Below are positions 44,681 to 53,094 of a stretch of 64,000 nucleotides of DNA, piece by piece. This stretch comes from Xanthobacter sp. YC-JY1. Lineage in GTDB: Bacteria; Pseudomonadota; Alphaproteobacteria; Rhizobiales; Xanthobacteraceae. Under the pieces are notes generated by a model. It was not told the origin of the DNA. It was given only the letters and a program-made list of their open reading frames with translations, and did not search any database. Made by a program: the position numbers and the translations under genes. Each line of letters begins with the position of its first letter. Position 1 is the stretch's first letter. The DNA is taken from positions 3,643,001 through 3,707,000 of the forward strand of contig NZ_CP032674.1 in NCBI RefSeq assembly GCF_021730305.1, written 5' to 3'.

Positions 44681-44743
44681 TGGCGGCAGCTTTATGAGAA
44701 TGCCGCCATGCGCCTTATAAGCGCACCCTGGCGGCGGTGGCAT
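44681..44743 (+). promoter_or_regulatory. Structured leader with mutually exclusive hairpins
   Basis: TGGCGGCA (44681-44688) pairs perfectly with TGCCGCCA (44701-44708). The same strand can instead pair downstream: GCCGCCA (44702-44708) with TGGCGGC (44729-44735), stacked on TGCGC/GCGCA (44709-44713/44721-44725) with a CCC bulge. The structures exclude each other, and the second ends near the start of a small ORF before the helicase gene. Confidence 0.5.
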
Positions 44744-44824
44744 ATGAACTCCCGGCCTATTAGGAAGGCGTTCCAGATGCTTTCCGACGGCTCCCCTTCG
44801 ACGCCTGACGATATTGCGAGATAG
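44744..44824 (+). CDS. Candidate 26-residue upstream ORF of the helicase gene
   Basis: An ATG directly after the leader hairpin opens a 26-codon frame that reads like protein (RPIRKAFQMLSDG, then STPDDIAR) and stops 12 bases before the helicase GTG. GGCGGTGG upstream could act as a weak ribosome site and is within the hairpin. Translation of this ORF would unfold the helicase ribosome site AGGCGGA. I do not recognise the peptide with certainty. Confidence 0.4.
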   Translation: MNSRPIRKAFQMLSDGSPSTPDDIAR

Positions 44825-44836
44825 GCGGAACCAGCC

Positions 44837-46717
44837 GTGCCCTTCCTGACGACGAATCCAGCGCTCGCGCACGCTTTGGCCGAACGGGACTACGACAACC
44901 CAACGCCGGTGCAGCTCGCCGTGCTGGCGCCCGAGGCGTCGGGTCGCGACCTTCTGGTGTCGGCCCAGACGGGGTCCGGCAAGACCGTCGCCTATGGCTT
45001 GGCGATGGCCGAGACACTGCTGGGCACAGCCGAGCGTTTCGAGTTCGCGAGCGTGCCGCAGGCGCTGGTGGTGGCGCCCACGCGGGAACTGGCGCTGCAG
45101 GTGCAGCGCGAGTTCGCATGGCTCTATGCGGCGACCGGCGCCCGCATCGTCTCCTGCGTCGGCGGCATGGACCCGCGGCAGGAGCAGCGCCTGCTGGCGC
45201 GGGGGGCCCACATCGTCGTCGGCACGCCCGGCCGCCTGCGCGATCATCTGGAACGCGGGCGCCTTGATCTCTCGGCGCTGCGCGTGGCCGTGCTCGACGA
45301 GGCCGACGAGATGCTCGATCTCGGCTTTCGCGAGGATCTCGAATTCATTCTCGACGCCACCCCACCGGAGCGGCGCAGCCTCTTGTTCTCCGCGACAATG
45401 CCGCGCGGGATCATCGCGCTCGCCAAGCGCTACCAGCGCGACGCCTTGCGCATCGAGGTGGCGGGGGCCGAAGGCGGACACGCGGACATCGAGTACCGCA
45501 CCATGCGCGTCGCGCCGACCGAGGTCGAGCACGCGGTCGTCAACGTACTGCGCTATTATGATACCCCCAGCGCCATCGTGTTCTGTAACACGCGCGAGAC
45601 CGTGCGACGGCTGCACGCCATGCTTCAGGAGCGGCAGTTCTCGGCCGTCGCGCTGTCCGGCGAACTGAGCCAGAACGAGCGCAACCACGCCTTGCAGGCG
45701 CTGCGGGACGGGCGGGCGCGGGTCTGTGTCGCGACCGACGTTGCCGCGCGCGGGATCGACCTGCCGAACCTCGGCCTCGTCATCCATGCCGACCTGCCGA
45801 ACGATGGCGAAAGCCTGCAGCACCGCAGCGGCCGCACCGGACGGGCGGGGCGCAAGGGCGTGAGCGTGCTTCTGGTGCCGCCGTTTCGCCGGCGCCGGGC
45901 CGAGGATCTCATGCGGGCGATCGGCATCCGGCCCTCATGGTCCGGCCCGCCCACCTCCGAGGACATCCGCAAGCTCGACCACGAGCGGATGCTGCGCGAC
46001 GCCCTCATCACCGACGAGCCGAGCGAAGAGGATACGAGCGCCGGCCTTGCGCTGCTCGCCGCCCATTCGCCCGAGCATCTGGCCGCCGCGCTGGCGCGCC
46101 TTTACCGGGCTGGCCTGCCGGCCCCGGAGGAGGTCGCCGACCCGGGCGAGCCCCGTGCCGCGCGCGACCGGGCGGCCGGCCGGGATTTCGACGGCGGATC
46201 GGGCGCCGGCAGTGTCTGGTTCCGCCTGAATGTCGGGCGCCGCAACAATGCCGATCCCAAATGGCTGCTGCCGCTGATCTGCCGGCGCGGGAACGTGACG
46301 CGCAAGGAGATCGGCGTCATCCGCATCTTCGACGAGGAGACCGCCTTCGAGGTGAGCCTCGCCGCCGCCGACCGCTTCATCAAGGGGGCCCGCAAGGCGG
46401 ACGGCGACGACGTCGTCATCGAGCCGATGCCCGGCCAGCCCGCGGAGCAACCGAAGCGTCCCGGCCGCGGGAGGCCGCAGGGCGGCCTGCCACCATCCGA
46501 AAAGCCCGCACGCGGCCGGAATTTTCGCAACGGACCCGCGCCGGGCAAATCTGCCGATGGCAGAGCGGAGCGCGGCAAGACCGCGTACGAGAAGCCACGC
46601 GAGGCAAGGCCGGCGGGTCAAGGCAAAGGCGAACGCCCGCCGAAAGGCCCGCGTCCGACCACGTTCGAGGGAAGGCCCAAAGGAAAGCCGAAAGGCAAGC
46701 CGACCCGACGCACCTGA
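44837..46717 (+). CDS. DEAD-box ATP-dependent RNA helicase with C-terminal RNA-binding domain
   Basis: This 626-residue helicase starts almost at the Q motif (NPTPVQ) and has motif I AQTGSGKT, Ia PTRELALQ, II DEAD, III SAT and VI HRSGRTGRAG. After the core (about residue 380) come a DbpA/CsdA-type RNA-binding domain (WFRLNVGRRNNADP, GVIRIFDEETAFEV) and a basic, glycine/proline/lysine-rich tail of about 90 residues. Such proteins act in ribosome assembly and cold-shock RNA unwinding. The start is GTG 44837 after AGGCGGA. Its structured leader suggests post-transcriptional control. Confidence 0.92.
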   Translation: MPFLTTNPALAHALAERDYDNPTPVQLAVLAPEASGRDLLVSAQTGSGKTVAYGLAMAETLLGTAERFEFASVPQALVVAPTRELALQVQREFAWLYAATGARIVSCVGGMDPRQEQRLLARGAHIVVGTPGRLRDHLERGRLDLSALRVAVLDEADEMLDLGFREDLEFILDATPPERRSLLFSATMPRGIIALAKRYQRDALRIEVAGAEGGHADIEYRTMRVAPTEVEHAVVNVLRYYDTPSAIVFCNTRETVRRLHAMLQERQFSAVALSGELSQNERNHALQALRDGRARVCVATDVAARGIDLPNLGLVIHADLPNDGESLQHRSGRTGRAGRKGVSVLLVPPFRRRRAEDLMRAIGIRPSWSGPPTSEDIRKLDHERMLRDALITDEPSEEDTSAGLALLAAHSPEHLAAALARLYRAGLPAPEEVADPGEPRAARDRAAGRDFDGGSGAGSVWFRLNVGRRNNADPKWLLPLICRRGNVTRKEIGVIRIFDEETAFEVSLAAADRFIKGARKADGDDVVIEPMPGQPAEQPKRPGRGRPQGGLPPSEKPARGRNFRNGPAPGKSADGRAERGKTAYEKPREARPAGQGKGERPPKGPRPTTFEGRPKGKPKGKPTRRT

Positions 46718-46747
46718 CGACGTTAGTCGGCTCCTGACGCACTGCGC

Positions 46748-46783
46748 GGCGCCCGGTATTCAGCTCTATCTGGACCGGGTGCC
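46748..46783. terminator. Hairpin between convergent helicase and SDR genes
   Basis: GGCGCCCGGT (46748-46757) pairs with ACCGGGTGCC (46774-46783) with one G-T pair. It lies 31 bases after the helicase stop. No U-tract; the rest of this 208-base gap shows nothing I can assign. Confidence 0.35.
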
Positions 46784-46925
46784 GTCGTTCAGCCTGCAAT
46801 CACGCGGCGACGGCTGAAGACCAGACAGGCGGCGTCCCTACGGCTGAATGGGGGTGAGGTTCCTCGCCAGAGGCCCTCGCCCTTTCACCGGATACCGGCG
46901 CCGGCGGTCCGTCGAGATCGAAAGG

Positions 46926-47726
46926 TCACCCCCGGCGGGCGGTACCGCGCAGGGTCGGCAGTCCGATGCCCGCAGCGTCGAAGCCGCCGTCCACGGCGAG
47001 TTCCTGCCCGGTGATGTAGCTCGCCTTGTCGCCGCACAGAAAGAGCACCGCCTCGGCAAGCTCTTCTTCCAGGCCGTAGCGGGCGAGCGGGATGGCGTCG
47101 TGATAGTCGGCGCGGATCACGGGCGAATGCACCTGTTTCGCCATGGCGGTGTCCACCGGCCCCGGCGCCACGGCGTTGACGCGGATGCCGATGCCCGCGA
47201 GCTCCACCGCGAGCTGCTTGGTGAGGTGGGCAAGCGCAGCCTTGCTGGTGCCGTAGGCGGCCCGCAGGGTCGAGGCGCGCAACCCGGAGATGGAGGTGAT
47301 GTTGACGACGGCCCCGCCGCCCTGCCGCGCGATCAGCGGCGCGGCGGTCTTGGTGCAGTGGAACGGGCCGGACAAATTGACGTCGAGCACGCGGCTCCAC
47401 TCCTCGTCCGTGGTCTCGAGAATCGGTTTGAACACGGCAATGCCGGCATTGTTGACCAGCGCGTCGAGCCGGCCGAACCGGGCCTCGATCGCCTGCACCG
47501 ATTCCGTCACCGCCGCTGCATCCGCCACGTCGCAGACCAAAGCAAGCGTCCGCTCCGGCTCCTCAAGGGCGGCGACCGCATCCTGCAGAAGCTGGGCCTC
47601 GATATCGAGCAGCGCCACCCGCCAGCCGTCGGCGAGGAACTTGCGCGCCACGGCAAGGCCAATGCCGCGCGCAGCGCCCGTGACAAGAGCAACCCGGGGT
47701 TCCAAGGAGGTGGACATATCGGACAT
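46926..47726 (-). CDS. SDR family oxidoreductase
   Basis: This 266-residue classical SDR has GAARGIG, NNAGIAVF, and a Ser-Tyr-Lys site (NITSISGLRA, AAYGTSKAAL), with AVDGGFDAAGIG near the C-terminus. It is a cytoplasmic NAD(P)-dependent dehydrogenase of unknown substrate; sugar-alcohol or 3-oxoacyl substrates are both possible. An alternative ATG at 47714 gives STSLEPRVALVTG. It is divergent from the Crp-type gene. Confidence 0.85.
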   Translation of the reverse strand: MSDMSTSLEPRVALVTGAARGIGLAVARKFLADGWRVALLDIEAQLLQDAVAALEEPERTLALVCDVADAAAVTESVQAIEARFGRLDALVNNAGIAVFKPILETTDEEWSRVLDVNLSGPFHCTKTAAPLIARQGGGAVVNITSISGLRASTLRAAYGTSKAALAHLTKQLAVELAGIGIRVNAVAPGPVDTAMAKQVHSPVIRADYHDAIPLARYGLEEELAEAVLFLCGDKASYITGQELAVDGGFDAAGIGLPTLRGTARRG

Positions 47727-47826
47727 GAGCGCTTCGCGGTGGAGTGAGGTTGGGACCGCTCATATCCCGCCCGCCGGCGAAACGGAATGCCCAGCGTCGA
47801 TCCACCATGGGATGCCGAACTTTTTC

Positions 47827-47848
47827 GGGATGACGCGGCTGTCATCCC
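47827..47848. promoter_or_regulatory. 22-bp perfect palindrome upstream of the Crp-like gene
   Basis: GGGATGAC-N6-GTCATCCC is centred about 70 bases before the Crp-like ATG. The N6 spacing and 22-bp length match Crp/Fnr-type operators in form, though not the TGTGA or TTGAT sequence. Two CATCCC half-sites 15 bp apart (48864-48869, 48879-48884) occur again before the downstream peptidase gene. Confidence 0.5.
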
Positions 47849-47908
47849 CCGCCCTTCACGCTACCTTCGCGCACCTGGACGCGCGCAAAGAGCATCAGAC
47901 GAGGGCCA

Positions 47909-48727
47909 ATGGCGAAAGATGACGTCGAGGGAGAGGGTCTCGACGCCCCTATTCTGCTGGCGGAATGGGAGATGCCTCTGCGCCGCGAGGCCAGCCTGAT
48001 CGAACGGCTCTCGGAGGTCGATCAAGCCATCGTCCGGCAGCATGGGCACGAGATGCGCCTTGCAACCGGCGAGCCCCTGTTTCGCCAGGGAGAGCGCCAC
48101 GACGGCATCGTGGTGATCGAGGACGGGCAGATCCGCAGCTTCTATGTGGCGCCCTCGGGACGCGAGATCACGCTGGCCTATTGGTCCAAGGGCCACTTCG
48201 TCGGCGGGCCGGATGTCTTCGGCGGCGGCACGCACATGTGGGCCGCGACCGCCATGCGGCCGAGCCGGCTGATGTTCCTGCCCGGCGCAGGCCTGCGGCA
48301 GCTGGCGCGACAGGTGCCGGACCTCGCCATCGGGATCATCGACGCCCTCGTCTTCAAGGCCCGCTGCTACTCTGCCTTCGCACAGATGCTGGGCACGCGA
48401 TCCGTCGCGCAGCGGCTCGTGCAACTGCTCCAGCACCTCGCCCAGACCTATGGCGTGAAGGACGAGCGCGGCATTCTGATCGCCGCCGCCTTCACCCATG
48501 CCGATCTGGCAGCGCTCATCGGGGCAACCCGGCAATGGGTGACGGTGCAGCTCGGCCGGATGCAGCAAGAGGGCATCCTCACCAACCGCCGCGGCCTGAT
48601 GGTCATCCTGAAGCCCGAAGCGCTCGCCCCGCGCAGCTGGAACATGCCGGCGAGCGCTGACCGCCTGTTTCAGGAGGATGGCGTCTGGAGCCCACGGAAA
48701 CACAAGCAACAAATTGCCGTTAAATAA
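47909..48727 (+). CDS. Crp/Fnr family transcriptional regulator
   Basis: This 272-residue protein has a cyclic-nucleotide-binding-type beta barrel (about 35-150: GEPLFRQGERHDGI, GREITLAYWSKGHFVGG), a long dimerisation helix and a Crp winged helix (THADLAALIGATRQWVT, then LGRMQQEGIL). It has no N-terminal cysteine cluster, so it is not an Fnr-type iron-sulfur sensor. It precedes the peptidase/ABC unit on the same strand and is divergent from the SDR; it may control either. Confidence 0.88.
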   Translation: MAKDDVEGEGLDAPILLAEWEMPLRREASLIERLSEVDQAIVRQHGHEMRLATGEPLFRQGERHDGIVVIEDGQIRSFYVAPSGREITLAYWSKGHFVGGPDVFGGGTHMWAATAMRPSRLMFLPGAGLRQLARQVPDLAIGIIDALVFKARCYSAFAQMLGTRSVAQRLVQLLQHLAQTYGVKDERGILIAAAFTHADLAALIGATRQWVTVQLGRMQQEGILTNRRGLMVILKPEALAPRSWNMPASADRLFQEDGVWSPRKHKQQIAVK

Positions 48728-48766
48728 AGAATGTCGATTTGATAAATTAATGGCCGCTTGATTAAG

Positions 48767-48788
48767 CGCGCCCCTGAATCCGGGCGCG
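48767..48788. terminator. Hairpin after the Crp-like gene
   Basis: CGCGCCC (48767-48773) and GGGCGCG (48782-48788) form a 7-bp stem 40 bases after the stop codon, in an unusually AT-rich stretch (48715-48765). Termination is only suggested. Confidence 0.35.
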
Positions 48789-48918
48789 AAAATGAGCGGG
48801 TGCCGCTCAAAGGCAATTCCTTTGCAATTACGAAACCGCCAGTCCTTTCAATGCGATAACGTTCATCCCGGCAATTGGCATCCCGCTTGCTCAGCACTGT
48901 TGCGCTTTCGAGGATGCC

Positions 48919-50223
48919 ATGACCGTCGCACTGTCTTCCCAGCCCGCCGCATTGCCCCTGCGCGACGCGGTTTTGTCCTTCATCACCGAAAGGGCCTGGC
49001 TCGCTCTCGCCTGCGAGCTGATCCCGGCCGGCCAGCCCGAGGCGGAAAATCCGCTCGACCCGGACCTGCCGGGCGGGAAGGAAGAGGGCATCGCCCTGCT
49101 CCTCGCCGACAAGCTCACGGCCCTCGGCTTCACCGTGGACCTGAAGGCTCGCACGCCCCACCGGCTCAACGTCACCGCCGACCTTCCCGGCGAGACTGAG
49201 GGGCCATCCCTCATCCTCAACGATCACCTCGACACCTATCCCGCCGGCGACTGGGCGGCCTGGACCATGACCGGCGGCCATCCGTTCCGGCCGACGCGCC
49301 ACGGCGACCTGCTCTATGCCCGCGGCACCTCCGACACCCGTGGCAACCTCGCCTGCACGCTGCTGGCGGTGGAAGCCATCAGGGCCGCCGGCGTGCGCCT
49401 CAAGGGCACGCTGAAATGCGTCTACACGGCGGACGAGGAGAAGAACGGGCCGGACGGCTCCATCTTCCTGCTCGACGAATGCGGACTTGCCGCCGACTAC
49501 ACCATCGTCTGCGAGCCCACGGCCTGGACCGCGCCCGATGGCGGCTGGGGCATGGGCATCGCGATCGCCAATTGCGGCAACTTCCTCGTGGAGGTGGAGA
49601 CCTCCGGCATCAAGACCCATCTGTGGCGGCCCGATACCGGCATCAACGCCATCACCAAGATGATGGAGCTGCTGCCGCAGCTCGAAAAGATGAGCTTCGC
49701 CCACACCCCCGCCCCGCACGCGGGCGGCACGCCGCCCATGGTCACGGTGCTGCGCATCGCCGGGGGCGTGCCGCGTGAGATGCAGTTCACGCCGGACAGC
49801 TGCAAGGCGGTGCTCGGCGTGGTGGGCATCCTGCCGGGCATGACGCGGGACAGCGTGATGGCGGACATCAACCGCGTGATCGCCGGTGCGCTTGCCGCCG
49901 ACCCGACCTTGAAGGCCGAGGCCCGGCCTTTCCCCGGCGCGCTGTTCGTGGACGGCACCGGCGAACAGGAGGCGGATGCCGAGCCCGTCCGCTCCCTGCG
50001 CAAGGCCTATGGCGAGGTGCTCTCCGGCGAGCCGAAGCTCTACCGCAAGAACGCCTTCAACGACACGATCCGCTTCTCCGAGCGCGGCTTCAAGGCGGTC
50101 ACCTTCGGCCCCGGCGAAGACGGCTGGGCGCCGGTGAACGAGAGCATCCACATCGGCAAGGCGGTCGCGGCAACCCGCATCCTCGCGCTCACCGTCATGG
50201 ACCTTCTGGGAGTCGAGGAATGA
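48919..50223 (+). CDS. M20 family metallopeptidase (ArgE/DapE-like amidohydrolase)
   Basis: This 434-residue enzyme has the two-zinc site of M20 peptidases: NDHLDTYPAGDW, the bridging aspartate in GTSDTRGN, and the catalytic glutamate pair in YTADEEKNGPDG, followed by a lid domain. Relatives deacylate N-acyl amino acids or cleave dipeptides and carbamoyl compounds. Its stop overlaps the permease start (ATGA), so it is the first gene of a four-gene operon with a complete ABC importer and probably hydrolyses the imported compound. Confidence 0.88.
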   Translation: MTVALSSQPAALPLRDAVLSFITERAWLALACELIPAGQPEAENPLDPDLPGGKEEGIALLLADKLTALGFTVDLKARTPHRLNVTADLPGETEGPSLILNDHLDTYPAGDWAAWTMTGGHPFRPTRHGDLLYARGTSDTRGNLACTLLAVEAIRAAGVRLKGTLKCVYTADEEKNGPDGSIFLLDECGLAADYTIVCEPTAWTAPDGGWGMGIAIANCGNFLVEVETSGIKTHLWRPDTGINAITKMMELLPQLEKMSFAHTPAPHAGGTPPMVTVLRIAGGVPREMQFTPDSCKAVLGVVGILPGMTRDSVMADINRVIAGALAADPTLKAEARPFPGALFVDGTGEQEADAEPVRSLRKAYGEVLSGEPKLYRKNAFNDTIRFSERGFKAVTFGPGEDGWAPVNESIHIGKAVAATRILALTVMDLLGVEE

Positions 50224-51062
50224 CCGCCGTGGAGACCGCTTCCGAGCGCGCGCAGAGGGCGGCACGGCCGAAGCTGCTGCCGGCTCGGCTGCGGGCCGCC
50301 CTGCCCCGCACACGGCTCCTCACCACCCTCACCGCGGCCTCGCTCTTCGCCCTCTGGTGGCTCGCGGCCCACTATGCGTGGGTGAATCCCCTGTTCCTGC
50401 CCTCGCCGAAGGCGGTTTGGGACGCCTTCGTTCGCACCGCCACCGTGGGCTACCAGGGCAGCCTGCTGCACGAGCATCTCATCGCCAGCCTCTACCGCGT
50501 GCTGGCGGGCTATGCGCTCGCCTGCCTCGTGGGCATTCCGCTGGGCATCGTCATGGGGCTCAGCCGGGACGTGAAGGCGGTGTTCGATCCCGTGATCGAA
50601 TTCTACCGGCCCCTTCCGCCGCTGGCGCTCTACACCCTGATCGTCATGTGGCTCGGCATCGGCGATGCCTCCAAGGTCGCCATCCTGTTCCTGGCCGCCC
50701 TGCCCCCGTTGACCATCAGCTCCATGCACGCGGCGGCCAGCGTCGATCCGCGCTATGTGAAGGCGGCCAAGAGCCTCGGCGCCAACTCGCGCCAGCTGTT
50801 CCGACACGTCTTCCTGCCCGCCTGCATGCCGGGCATCTGCACCGGCATGCGCATCTCGCTCGGCTTCACCTACACGGTCCTGGTGGCCGCCGAGATCGTC
50901 GCCGCCACCGCCGGCCTCGGCTGGATGATCTGGGACGCCAGCAAGTTCCTGCTCGGCGACATCGTCATCATGGGCCTGTTCGTCCTCGCCTTCACCGGCA
51001 TGGCGCTCGACTTCCTCATCCGCCTCGCCGAACGGGCCCTCACGCCCTGGCGCTTCCGCTGA
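50220..51062 (+). CDS. ABC transporter permease, taurine/nitrate (TauC/SsuC) type
   Basis: This 280-residue inner-membrane protein has about six hydrophobic segments and the BPD-transport EAA-like loop (KAAKSLGANSRQLFRHVFLPACMPGI region) that contacts the ATPase. LFLPSPKAVWDAF near residue 60 is typical of the TauC/SsuC branch. It is translated from an ATGA overlap with the peptidase gene. Confidence 0.9.
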   Translation: MTAVETASERAQRAARPKLLPARLRAALPRTRLLTTLTAASLFALWWLAAHYAWVNPLFLPSPKAVWDAFVRTATVGYQGSLLHEHLIASLYRVLAGYALACLVGIPLGIVMGLSRDVKAVFDPVIEFYRPLPPLALYTLIVMWLGIGDASKVAILFLAALPPLTISSMHAAASVDPRYVKAAKSLGANSRQLFRHVFLPACMPGICTGMRISLGFTYTVLVAAEIVAATAGLGWMIWDASKFLLGDIVIMGLFVLAFTGMALDFLIRLAERALTPWRFR

Positions 51063-51089
51063 TCCTTATCCCGCCGACTGGAGACTGAG

Positions 51090-52106
51090 ATGAAATCGCT
51101 TCGACGCACGGCCTCTCTTCTGCTCGCCGCTGCCTTCGCGTGTGGCCTTTCGGCGGGCGCGCAGGCGCAGCAGAAGCCGGAGGGGATCACCATCGGCTAT
51201 CTCAACCTCGTCAATGCCCAGCTCGTCACCAAGGCACTGGGCCTGCACGAGAAATCCGGCGTGCCCATCAAGTGGGTCAAGTTCGGCTCGGGCGGCGACA
51301 TGAATCGCGCCGTGGCCGCGAACCAGGTGGATTTCGGCGGCGTCGGCAATCCGCCCTTCACCATCGGCGCCACCCGCGCCTTGCCCTACAAGGGCATCTT
51401 CGTGCTGAACATGCTCGGCCCGGTGGAATCCCTCGCCGTGCGCTCCGACAAGAACATCAAGTCCCTGAAGGACCTCGCCGGCAAGACGGCGGCCGCCCCC
51501 TTCGGCTCCACCACCCACTATCTGTTCATCGCGGCGCTGAAGGAGGCGGGGGTGAACCCCACCGACGTCAAGCTCATCGACCTTTCGCCCTCCGATGCCG
51601 TCGCCGCCTGGCTGCGCAAGGACATCGACGCGGCCTGGATCTGGGAGCCCAACCTCGACAAGATCGTGAAGAATGGCGGCGAGATCTTCCTCACCAGCGG
51701 GGAGATGGCGAAGCGCGGCTATCCCACATGGGACGTGGGCGTGGTGATGAACGACTTCGCCGCCAAGTATCCCGATCAGGTGGTCGCCTACGTGAAGGCG
51801 GAATGCGAAGGCATCGACTACTGGCTGAAGCACCCGAAGGAGACGGTGGACATCATCGCCAAGGAATTGTCCCTGCCGCCCGAGGACGCCGAGCGCATGA
51901 TGAAGGGTACCACCATGGTGCCCTGCCCCGAACAGATCACGAAGGACTATCTCGGCACGCCCGGCCAGATCGGCCAGTTCGCCGACACGGTGCTCGCCAC
52001 CGCGACCTTCCTGAAGGACCAGGGGCGGCTCCCCACGGTGATGGACCGGGCGGGATACGCGGCCTTCATCGATCCGTCCTACCTCGCGAAGGCGCTCGGC
52101 AAATGA
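51090..52106 (+). CDS. ABC transporter substrate-binding protein, taurine (TauA) type
   Basis: This 338-residue protein has a signal peptide ending AQAQ near residue 27 and a type II binding fold with NQVDFGGVGNPPFTIG, FGSTTHYLFIAAL and WLRKDIDAAWIWEPNL, close in form to TauA. It would bind a small anionic or amphipathic ligand in the periplasm. Its stop overlaps the ATPase start (ATGA). The ligand may be the substrate of the M20 hydrolase; this is inferred from the operon. Confidence 0.9.
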   Translation: MKSLRRTASLLLAAAFACGLSAGAQAQQKPEGITIGYLNLVNAQLVTKALGLHEKSGVPIKWVKFGSGGDMNRAVAANQVDFGGVGNPPFTIGATRALPYKGIFVLNMLGPVESLAVRSDKNIKSLKDLAGKTAAAPFGSTTHYLFIAALKEAGVNPTDVKLIDLSPSDAVAAWLRKDIDAAWIWEPNLDKIVKNGGEIFLTSGEMAKRGYPTWDVGVVMNDFAAKYPDQVVAYVKAECEGIDYWLKHPKETVDIIAKELSLPPEDAERMMKGTTMVPCPEQITKDYLGTPGQIGQFADTVLATATFLKDQGRLPTVMDRAGYAAFIDPSYLAKALGK

Positions 52107-52978
52107 GCGCCGGCCGGGATGCGATGTCGATGCCCCCGCCCCTTCCCGTGCCCACGCACCTCGCCCCGACGCCGGGGCGCGGGCGGCTGCAACTGAAGGA
52201 CATTTCCATCGCCTATGGCGAGGGCGCGGCGCGGCGCACGGTGGTGGAGCGCTTCGACCTAGACGTGGAGCCGGGCGAATTCGTCTGCGTGCTCGGCCCG
52301 TCGGGCTGCGGCAAGTCCACGGTGCTCAATGCGGTGGCGGGCTTCGTGCCCGCCGCGCGCGGGCTTCTGGAGGTCGATGGCGAGACCATCCAAGGCCCCG
52401 GCGCAGACCGGGGCATGGTGTTCCAGCAGGCGACGCTCTTCCCCTGGAAAAGCGTGCTGGAGAACGTCGCCTTCGGCCCCCTCATGTCCACCGGAAGCAC
52501 CTCGACGGCCGAGCAGAGGGCTCGGACCTTCCTGTCCCTCGTGGGTCTGGCTGCGTTCGAGAAGCACTATCCGTCCGAGCTGTCCGGCGGCATGCAGCAG
52601 CGGGTCGGCATCGCGCGGGCGCTCGCCAACTATCCTCGCGTGCTGCTCATGGACGAGCCGTTCGGCGCGCTGGATGCCCAGACGCGGGCGATGATGCAGG
52701 AAGCGCTCCTGAACATCTGGGCGGAGTTCCGCACCACCGTGCTGTTCATCACCCACGACATCGAGGAGGCCATCTTCCTCGGTGACCGCGTGGTGGTCAT
52801 GAGCGCCAATCCCGGTCGCATCGTCGCCGACATCCGCGTGGACATCCCGCGCCCTCGCACGCCGGAGGTGCAGTTCTCGGAGACGTTCCTCGCCATCAAG
52901 CGGGAATGTTTCGCGCATATCCGGTCGGAGACGCTGAAGGCGTTCGCCCACCAGCAGAACGCCACGGCGCTGTCGTGA
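52103..52978 (+). CDS. ABC transporter ATP-binding protein, taurine/nitrate type
   Basis: This 291-residue ATPase has Walker A GPSGCGKST, the Q-loop FQQATLFPW, the signature LSGGMQQRV, Walker B LLMDEPFGALD and the switch histidine THDIEEA. It completes the importer with the permease and binding protein. The first 35 residues are a proline-rich extension before the domain. It is convergent with the amidase gene across the palindrome at 53029-53072. Confidence 0.92.
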   Translation: MSAGRDAMSMPPPLPVPTHLAPTPGRGRLQLKDISIAYGEGAARRTVVERFDLDVEPGEFVCVLGPSGCGKSTVLNAVAGFVPAARGLLEVDGETIQGPGADRGMVFQQATLFPWKSVLENVAFGPLMSTGSTSTAEQRARTFLSLVGLAAFEKHYPSELSGGMQQRVGIARALANYPRVLLMDEPFGALDAQTRAMMQEALLNIWAEFRTTVLFITHDIEEAIFLGDRVVVMSANPGRIVADIRVDIPRPRTPEVQFSETFLAIKRECFAHIRSETLKAFAHQQNATALS

Positions 52979-53028
52979 TCGCCTGAGGGGACGGGATGCG
53001 ATTGCCCCGGCCCCGTCGCACGCTCGCT

Positions 53029-53072
53029 CGTAGCCCCCCGCCTTCGCCTACTGGCTTCGGCGGAGGGCTACG
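53029..53072. repeat. 44-bp imperfect palindrome between convergent operons
   Basis: CGTAGCCCCCCGCC (from 53029) pairs with GGCGGAGGGCTACG (to 53072) with one mismatch, and the interior can pair further. It lies between the ends of two ABC operons. It has the look of a dispersed palindromic element or a bidirectional terminator; no second copy was noticed in this window. Confidence 0.5.
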
Positions 53073-53094
53073 GTGTCTGCGAGCCTCACCCCTC

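Noticed and set aside
48670-50313. 547-codon minus-strand open frame opposite the M20 peptidase
   Set aside because: No family features and it spans the AT-rich intergenic region; the opposite strand has the full metal site.
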